A stretch of DNA of 64,000 nucleotides. Source: Sinomonas atrocyanea. Its GTDB lineage: Bacteria; Actinomycetota; Actinomycetes; Actinomycetales; Micrococcaceae. The position numbers and the translations under genes were made by a program. The notes under the pieces are model-generated. The model had not been told where the DNA came from and searched no databases. It worked only from the letters and a program-made list of their open reading frames with translations. Below are positions 59,601 through 64,000 of this stretch, piece by piece. Where the stretch lies: NCBI RefSeq assembly GCF_030812675.1, contig NZ_JAUSTE010000004.1:209201-273200 (forward strand), written 5' to 3'. Position 1 is the stretch's first letter. Each line of letters starts with the position of its first letter.

Positions 59601-60365
59601 GTGGACGTTCGGCCCGGTCAGGGAGCGCTGGTCGGCGACGGCGAACCAGCGCATCTGCTCGACCTCGTCGCCGAAGAACTCGACGCGCACGGGGTGGTCC
59701 TCGGTGGGCGGGAAGACGTCGATGATGCCGCCGCGGACGGCGAACTCGCCGCGGTGGCTGACCATGTCGACGCGCGCGTACGCGGCGTCGGCGAGGGCCC
59801 GGACCACCTCGTCGAAGGGGGCGTCCTGCCCCACGGTGAGGGAGACCGGCTCGAGGTCGCCGAGGCCGGCGACGAGCGGCTGCAGCACCGCCCGCACCGG
59901 CGCGACCACGACCTTCAGCTCGCCGCCCGCCGGGCCGCCGCCGTCGGCCGGAGCGGCCGAGGGGTGCGCAAGCCGGCGCAGCACCGCGAGGCGCCGCCCC
60001 ACGGTGTCGGAGCGCGGCGAGAGCCGCTCGTGCGGGAGGGTCTCCCAGCTCGGGAACAGCGCGACGGACTCGGACGGGACGTAGGCGCCCAGCGCCGAGA
60101 CGAGGTCCTCCGCCTCCCGCTCGGTGGCGGTGACGGCGAGCACGACGGCGCCGGGTTCCGGCAGTGCCTCGACCACCTCGGCGACGACCACCGGCCGGAG
60201 CCCGGTGGGCGCGACGACCTGCAGGTCCTGGCTGCGGCGGCCAGCGGGCTTGGAGGCATACTCGCGGAGCCGGGCGACGCTCGCGTCCTCGCCGACGGCG
60301 CGGCGCAGCCCCTCGAGGATCGGGGCGCCCTCGCGGCTCGCCGGGCGCAGCACGTCAACAGACAC
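56655..60365 (-). CDS. mfd: Transcription-repair coupling factor
   Basis: Mfd removes RNA polymerase stalled at DNA damage and recruits UvrA. The 1236-residue protein has all domains: UvrB-like N-terminal part ([62 protein letters not shown]), the RNA polymerase-interacting CarD-like domain ([23 protein letters not shown]) and the translocase helicase motifs (Walker A [52 protein letters not shown]). The C-terminal TRCF domain ([26 protein letters not shown]) closes it. The GTG at 60365 has GAGGAG 6 bases before it and begins [15 protein letters not shown]. It is divergent from the VanZ-like gene. Confidence 0.96.
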   Translation of the reverse strand: [1236 protein letters not shown]

Positions 60366-60498
60366 TTCTGGCTCCTCACTCGCGCGCTCCGTCAGCGGGC
60401 AGCGCGCCACGACAGCACAACAGCCCCGACACTCTGCGAGGCCGGGGGCTGTCCCAGCTTAGCCAATGCGTCTGGCGCGGGCGGCCCCTGTTCGCCCC

Positions 60499-60504
60499 TA
60501 GCAT
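60499..60504 (+). promoter_or_regulatory. -10 box TAGCAT before the VanZ-like gene
   Basis: TAGCAT is followed by 7 bases (GGGAGGG) and the ATG at 60512. The spacer also contains GGAGG, so either leaderless initiation or a promoter farther upstream with a normal ribosome site is possible. Confidence 0.45.
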
Positions 60505-60511
60505 GGGAGGG

Positions 60512-60997
60512 ATGGTCCAGCGCATCCCCCGAACCTCCGCCCTCCGGCCCCGGATGCGGCGCGCCCTGGCGGCGGTCGCGGCGCTGTACCTGGTCGGGGT
60601 GGCCCTCGTGGTCCTGTGGCCCTCGCCCGTGGACCGGCCGGAGGCGGGCACCATCCGGGCCGTCTTCCTGTGGCTGCACGCGCACGGGCTCCCCCGCTGG
60701 CTCGGGTATGCCCAGCTCGAGTGGACCTCCAACGTCGTGTTCTTCGTCCCGTTCGGCCTCTTCGCTGTGCTCCTGGGCGTCCGGCCGTGGGGCGCGCTGC
60801 TGGCCGGGGTCGCCGCGTCGGCGGCGGCCGAGACCGCGCAGGCCCTGTTCCTGCCCGAGCGGACGGCGTCCCTGATGGACATCCTCGCCAACAGCCTCGG
60901 CACGCTCGTGGGGGTCGTGGCCGCGGTGCTCGTGCTGCGCCGGCAGCCCGCCCCCGTGCCGCAGCCCGCGTCGGATCGCGGCCCCACGGCATCCTAG
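60512..60997 (+). CDS. VanZ family membrane protein
   Basis: The 161-residue protein has four hydrophobic segments and VanZ-family features (VALVVLWPSPVDRP; EWTSNVVFFVPFGLFAVLLG; AAAETAQALFLPERTASLMDILANSLGTLVG). VanZ proteins lower teicoplanin binding in enterococci, but in actinobacteria their role is unknown. It shares its upstream region with mfd and reads in the opposite direction. It is followed by the DUF2505 gene after 85 bases. Confidence 0.85.
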   Translation: MVQRIPRTSALRPRMRRALAAVAALYLVGVALVVLWPSPVDRPEAGTIRAVFLWLHAHGLPRWLGYAQLEWTSNVVFFVPFGLFAVLLGVRPWGALLAGVAASAAAETAQALFLPERTASLMDILANSLGTLVGVVAAVLVLRRQPAPVPQPASDRGPTAS

Positions 60998-61082
60998 GAT
61001 GGTCTTCGGCGCGCGCCCCCGCGTGCCTGTGCCGGGACCGCATTCGTTCCGCCAAACCCCAGCCTCCTACGGAAGGACCCCT

Positions 61083-61586
61083 GTGGCACTGTCAGCCAGC
61101 CAGACCCTCAACTTCCCCGTCGACCGCGTCGCGGCGGTGTTCGCGGACGAGGCGTTCCAGCGCCATGTGAGCGAGCTCGTCGGCGGCCGCCTCGAGTCGT
61201 TCTCGGTCGACGGCGACGTGGCCGGCGCCTTCACCGCCACCGTCGTGCGCCAGCTGCCCACGCAGCGCCTCCCCGAGATCGCCCGCAAGGTGGTCGGCGA
61301 GTACATCAACGTCACCCAGACCGAGAACTGGGGCGCGCCCGAGGCCGACGGCTCCCGCCAGGCCGACATCAAGGTCAAGGTGGCCGGTGCCCCCGTGGAC
61401 GTCGCTGCCGTGCAGCGCCTCGCGGCCGACGGCGGTGCGACCCGCATCGAGCTCAACGGCACCGTGAGCTCCTCGGTCCCGCTCCTCGGCGGCAAGATCG
61501 CCTCCGCGGCCGAGCCGATGGTCGGCAAGGCCCTCAACCTCCAGGCCACGCAGGCCGAGGCCTGGCTCGCCGGCGAGATCAACTGA
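61083..61586 (+). CDS. DUF2505 domain protein
   Basis: The 167-residue protein belongs to the DUF2505 family, a START/SRPBCC-like fold found in actinobacteria (ALSASQTLNFPVDRVAAVFADEAFQRHVSELVGGRLESFSVDGD; TVVRQLPTQRLPEIARKVVGEYINVTQTENW; GTVSSSVPLLGGKIASAAEPMVGKAL). Binding of a lipid or hydrophobic ligand is possible by fold; the function is unknown. The GTG at 61083 has GGAAGG 6 bases upstream. The stop codon shares one base with the next start (TGATG), so the two are translationally coupled. Confidence 0.88.
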   Translation: MALSASQTLNFPVDRVAAVFADEAFQRHVSELVGGRLESFSVDGDVAGAFTATVVRQLPTQRLPEIARKVVGEYINVTQTENWGAPEADGSRQADIKVKVAGAPVDVAAVQRLAADGGATRIELNGTVSSSVPLLGGKIASAAEPMVGKALNLQATQAEAWLAGEIN

Positions 61587-61807
61587 TGCAGCTGCCCGTC
61601 GCGCTCTCCTGGGTGCTCATCGTGGCCGGTGTGTGGAACCTCGTGGTGTGGCCGCAGTTCCTCCGCCGGATCATGAAGGATCCGCGGGCCAAGGACGAGC
61701 AGGGCCGGGCCACCCGGTTCATGAACGTCCACCTGCTGCTCGTGTCCATCTCGGTGACGCTCGGCGTGGCCGTTGCCGTGATCGGGATCAGGACGCTGTT
61801 CTCCTGA
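61586..61807 (+). CDS. SCO4848-type small membrane protein
   Basis: The 73-residue protein has two hydrophobic helices (LSWVLIVAGVWNLVVWPQF and HLLLVSISVTLGVAVAVIGI) separated by a charged loop (LRRIMKDPRAKDEQGRATRFM). It matches from memory the actinobacterial SCO4848 family, whose function is unknown. It overlaps the DUF2505 stop by one base, a pairing also seen in other actinobacteria, so the two proteins may act together at the membrane. Confidence 0.82.
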   Translation: MQLPVALSWVLIVAGVWNLVVWPQFLRRIMKDPRAKDEQGRATRFMNVHLLLVSISVTLGVAVAVIGIRTLFS

Positions 61808-61868
61808 ATCCCCCGTGAGGGTTCCGGGGCGGGGGACGCCCGGGACCTCACGGCAGGAGCGCACGACG

Positions 61869-61906
61869 GCGCCCCGGTCACCCGCCGCTCGCGGGGGCCG
61901 GGGCGC
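61869..61906 (+). terminator. GC-rich hairpin between the SCO4848-type gene and nhaA
   Basis: GCGCCCCGG (61869-61877) and CCGGGGCGC (61898-61906) form a 9-bp stem with a 20-base loop, followed by a T-containing stretch (TGTTCTGCTTTC). It lies just upstream of the nhaA promoter and probably ends the preceding unit. Confidence 0.6.
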
Positions 61907-61935
61907 TGTTCTGCTTTCAGGACCCCCGGCGCCGG

Positions 61936-62022
61936 TAGAATGGCTGAAGGTGTGCCGGGAAGTCTGGTCGGCGTGACGTCCGTCCTCCCCGCGAGGAGAC
62001 CCCCGACCGATGGGAAGAATCC
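61936..62022 (+). promoter_or_regulatory. nhaA promoter and probably structured leader (riboswitch candidate)
   Basis: A strong TAGAAT -10 (61936-61941) predicts a transcript beginning near 61948, some 75 bases before the ATG. The leader starts GGTGTGCCGGGAAGTCTGG and has short pairing segments (GCCG/CGGC; TCCTC-CCCGC-GAGGA). From memory, very similar GCCGGGAAGYCTGGTCGGC leaders precede nhaA in other actinobacteria. Lithium/sodium-responsive riboswitches of the nhaA-I type are known in other bacteria. Assignment to that class is not proven here. Confidence 0.55.
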
Positions 62023-63360
62023 ATGCCGCAGCCCGCCCCACGCCGTCGTCCGCTGGCCCCGACCCTGGGCCGCGGGAGCTACCCCGAGTACCGCCGCATC
62101 GCCGAGATCCTCCGCAAGGAGACGGTGGGCGGCGCCCTCCTGCTGCTCGCGACCGTGGCGGCGCTCGTGTGGGCCAACTCGCCCGCCGGGCCGGCGTACG
62201 CGGCGCTGCGCGACGCGCGGTTCGGGTACGCGCCGTGGCACCTCGAGCTCAGCGTCGGCTCGTGGGCAGCCGACGGCCTGCTCGCCCTGTTCTTCTTCGT
62301 CGCCGGGCTCGAGCTCAAGCGCGAGTTCGTGGCCGGAGACCTGCGCCGGCCCGCCGCGGCGCTCGTGCCCGTCGTCGCCGCGCTCGGCGGGGTCGCGGTG
62401 CCGGCGCTGGTCTACGTGGGCGTCAACCTCGCCGCCGGCTCCGACGGGCTGGGGGGGTGGGCTATCCCGACGGCGACCGACATCGCGTTCGCCCTCGCCG
62501 TCCTGGCCGTGATCAGCACGCACCTGCCGGCGGCCCTGCGCACGTTCCTGCTGACCCTGGCCGTGGTGGACGACCTCCTCGCGATCGCCATCATCGCCTT
62601 CTTCTACTCCTCCGACCTGGCCCCCGGGTACCTGCTGCTCGCCCTCGTGCCGCTCGCGGCGTTCGGGGTCCTCGTCCAGCTCCGCATCCGCGCCTGGTAC
62701 CTGCTCGTCCCGCTCGCCCTCGCGACCTGGGCCCTCGTGCATGCCTCGGGCATCCACGCGACCGTGGCCGGGGTGCTGCTCGCCTTCACCGTGCCGGTGC
62801 TGCGCAGCCAGAAGAACGGGGGCCCCGAGGCCGGCCCGGGCCTCGCGGAGACCTTCGAGCACCGGCTGCGGCCGCTGTCGGCCGGGATCGCGGTGCCCGT
62901 CTTCGCGTTCTTCTCCGCGGGCGTCGCCATCGGCGGATGGGACGGCCTCGCCTCGGCGCTGCGGGACCCGGTGGCGCTCGGCATCGCCGCGGCCCTCGTG
63001 GCCGGGAAGGCCGCCGGCGTGTTCACCGCCACCTGGCTCGTGGCCAAGAGCCGGCATGCCGACCTCGATGCCGACCTGGAGTGGATCGACCTCGCGGGGC
63101 TCGCGCTGCTGACCGGGGTCGGCTTCACCGTCTCGCTGCTCATCGCCGAGCTCTCCTTCAGCCCCGCCTCCGCCCACGGCGAGCACGCCAAGGCCGCGAT
63201 CCTCGCCGGTTCCGTGACGGCGGCGCTGCTCGCCGCCGTCGTGCTCCGCGCCCGCAACCGGCACTACCGCCGTGTCGCGCGCGAGGAGGCTGTCGACGCG
63301 GACGGCGACGGCGTCCCGGACGCCTTCGAGCGGGGCCCGGGAACGTCTCCTTCCAGTTAG
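62023..63360 (+). CDS. nhaA: Na+/H+ antiporter NhaA
   Basis: The 445-residue protein expels Na+ (or Li+) in exchange for protons. It has about 11-12 TM helices and NhaA hallmarks: [62 protein letters not shown] with the TD-containing unwound helix, and [17 protein letters not shown] with the two adjacent aspartates that bind the ion. The acidic tail ([16 protein letters not shown]) is an unusual, calcium-binding-like extension. GGGAAG about 7 bases before the ATG can act as ribosome site. It is controlled by the leader described at 61936-62022. Confidence 0.95.
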   Translation: MPQPAPRRRPLAPTLGRGSYPEYRRIAEILRKETVGGALLLLATVAALVWANSPAGPAYAALRDARFGYAPWHLELSVGSWAADGLLALFFFVAGLELKREFVAGDLRRPAAALVPVVAALGGVAVPALVYVGVNLAAGSDGLGGWAIPTATDIAFALAVLAVISTHLPAALRTFLLTLAVVDDLLAIAIIAFFYSSDLAPGYLLLALVPLAAFGVLVQLRIRAWYLLVPLALATWALVHASGIHATVAGVLLAFTVPVLRSQKNGGPEAGPGLAETFEHRLRPLSAGIAVPVFAFFSAGVAIGGWDGLASALRDPVALGIAAALVAGKAAGVFTATWLVAKSRHADLDADLEWIDLAGLALLTGVGFTVSLLIAELSFSPASAHGEHAKAAILAGSVTAALLAAVVLRARNRHYRRVAREEAVDADGDGVPDAFERGPGTSPSS

Positions 63361-63640
63361 GCGTACCCATCTCGCGGACGCCGCGACGTCGTCGCGATCG
63401 CCGAGACGAACATGAGCATGCCTACGCCGAAGAACGACGTCGCAATCCTGCTCCTGCGCGGGCGGAAGTGTGCGCTGCGATCGGCGCCTCACCCTGCGCG
63501 GTCCTATGCCACGGCTGCACAAGCCGTGGCCCGGCCGACGTTGTCCGCTTGCAGCCACCGCGGCCGCCACGAACCCGCAGACTCGGAACGCAAACAGTGC
63601 CCAGTCGAGCCGTTCTTCTTGACCATTGAGGACAGCGGCA
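63357..63640 (-). pseudogene. Possible remnant of a small membrane protein
   Basis: On the minus strand one frame gives a hydrophobic stretch (LDWALFAFRVCGFVAAAVAAS, near 63575-63635). A second frame gives IATSFFGVGMLMFVSAIATTS and ends in a stop at 63357-63359, overlapping the nhaA stop. The two do not join in one frame. A decayed two-helix membrane protein is possible, but chance cannot be excluded. Confidence 0.25.
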
Positions 63641-63671
63641 CACTGGTCGCCCCCTTTCGGCCTCGGGCAGG

Positions 63672-63896
63672 CTAGTACCCGGGACGGACGAAACATCGGG
63701 CCCGGCGGTTCCGGTGCACGGTTAGGCTAGAACGTAAGGAGACGAGTTCGCCGGATCGACTCTCGCCGCTGCATGAGAGGTCGAGGACCAGCTTGGCGCC
63801 CTCATGGGCGAGGCAGTGGACGGCGAGGTGGGTGGTTGCGTCTAGGCGCTCGCGTAGCCATTCGGAGAGAACCGCTGCGGATCGCGTGATGCCGGG
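63672..63896 (-). pseudogene. Gene remnant without start codon at the right edge
   Basis: A minus-strand frame of 74 codons reads SAAVLSEWLRERLDATTHLAVHC and LAHEGAKLVLDLSCSG, and ends FVRPGY-stop at 63672. It is preceded by an in-frame TAG at 63897-63899 and contains no ATG, GTG or TTG near its start, so it is probably the tail of a broken gene. The helical, protein-like character is clear, but I recognise no family. From 63900 to 64000 I see nothing. Confidence 0.35.
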
Positions 63897-64000
63897 CTAG
63901 GAGGCCTAGACGGTATGGAGTGGCCGCCTTAGTGGGTGGTTGCGGGCCGGGGCCTCGCTCACGCAGATTCGTGGGTTACCGGACAGAAGTCCCTGCCCGG

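Noticed and set aside
56616..60875. Plus-strand open frame of 1419 codons
   Set aside because: It is antisense to mfd, whose motifs are all intact; the translation is Arg/Asp/His-rich low-complexity text typical of high-GC shadows.
61948..62022. Cobalamin riboswitch, because of the GGGAAG-T-CTGGT string
   Set aside because: The other conserved B12-box elements are missing and the leader is too short; the gene is an ion antiporter.
63412..63675. Plus-strand 87-codon frame as a real gene
   Set aside because: No ribosome site, no hydrophobic or domain pattern, and poor composition; left out.

Overview
The window is 64 kb of very GC-rich DNA with dense, often overlapping genes, a two-part acyl-CoA carboxylase with an epsilon subunit, a split nitrate/nitrite assimilation set, SCO4848-type and DUF2505 proteins, and many promoters with a TAnnnT box only 6-7 bases before the start codon. 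This points to a Gram-positive actinobacterium, most likely of the Micrococcaceae (Arthrobacter/Sinomonas type). The assignment is inferred from gene content and protein style; no database was searched.

Left part (1-16.4 kb): the start of a class III adenylate cyclase runs off the left edge, followed by a PH-domain membrane protein, biotin protein ligase birA and a short-chain dehydrogenase, all on the minus strand. Acyl-CoA carboxylase beta and epsilon subunits follow on the plus strand, then a DUF885 protein, a dicarboxylate symporter, a TetR/MMPL exporter pair, a Maf pyrophosphatase and the biotinylated alpha subunit of acyl-CoA carboxylase. The beta and alpha genes lie 9.5 kb apart but share the same operator-like palindrome. 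An MHS-family transporter closes this part.

Nitrogen and formate part (16.5-43.6 kb): a nitrate transporter, a molybdopterin nitrate reductase and an FAD/[2Fe-2S] electron-transfer protein overlap as one operon. After a BenE transporter and a hemerythrin comes a complete selenocysteine island: selB, selA, tRNA-Sec, selD and a three-subunit formate dehydrogenase. The catalytic subunit of that enzyme is interrupted by an in-frame UGA with a SECIS-like hairpin just after it. Next are an LpdA-type flavoprotein, purine nucleoside phosphorylase, a phosphohexomutase, and divergent nirD and nirB-cobA-hemD, giving nitrite reductase and its siroheme supply. The narK, nirB and nirD promoters carry ladders of 5-base half-sites at 11-base spacing that resemble GlnR boxes.

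Sugar part (43.9-54.1 kb): nine minus-strand genes follow two LacI-type operators and a divergently placed... rather, upstream co-oriented LacI regulator gene. They encode an RbsABC-type importer, two Gfo/Idh/MocA dehydrogenases, two TIM-barrel isomerase-like proteins, an ABM monooxygenase-like protein and an unknown protein. The enzyme set fits a 3-keto-sugar route such as levoglucosan breakdown; this is an inference.

Right part (54.4-64 kb): deoC, a small membrane protein, a frameshifted DUF559-like gene flanked by inverted arrays of a 32-base repeat, mfd, a VanZ-like protein, a DUF2505 protein, an SCO4848-type membrane protein, and nhaA behind a probably structured leader. The last 640 bases hold only gene remnants.
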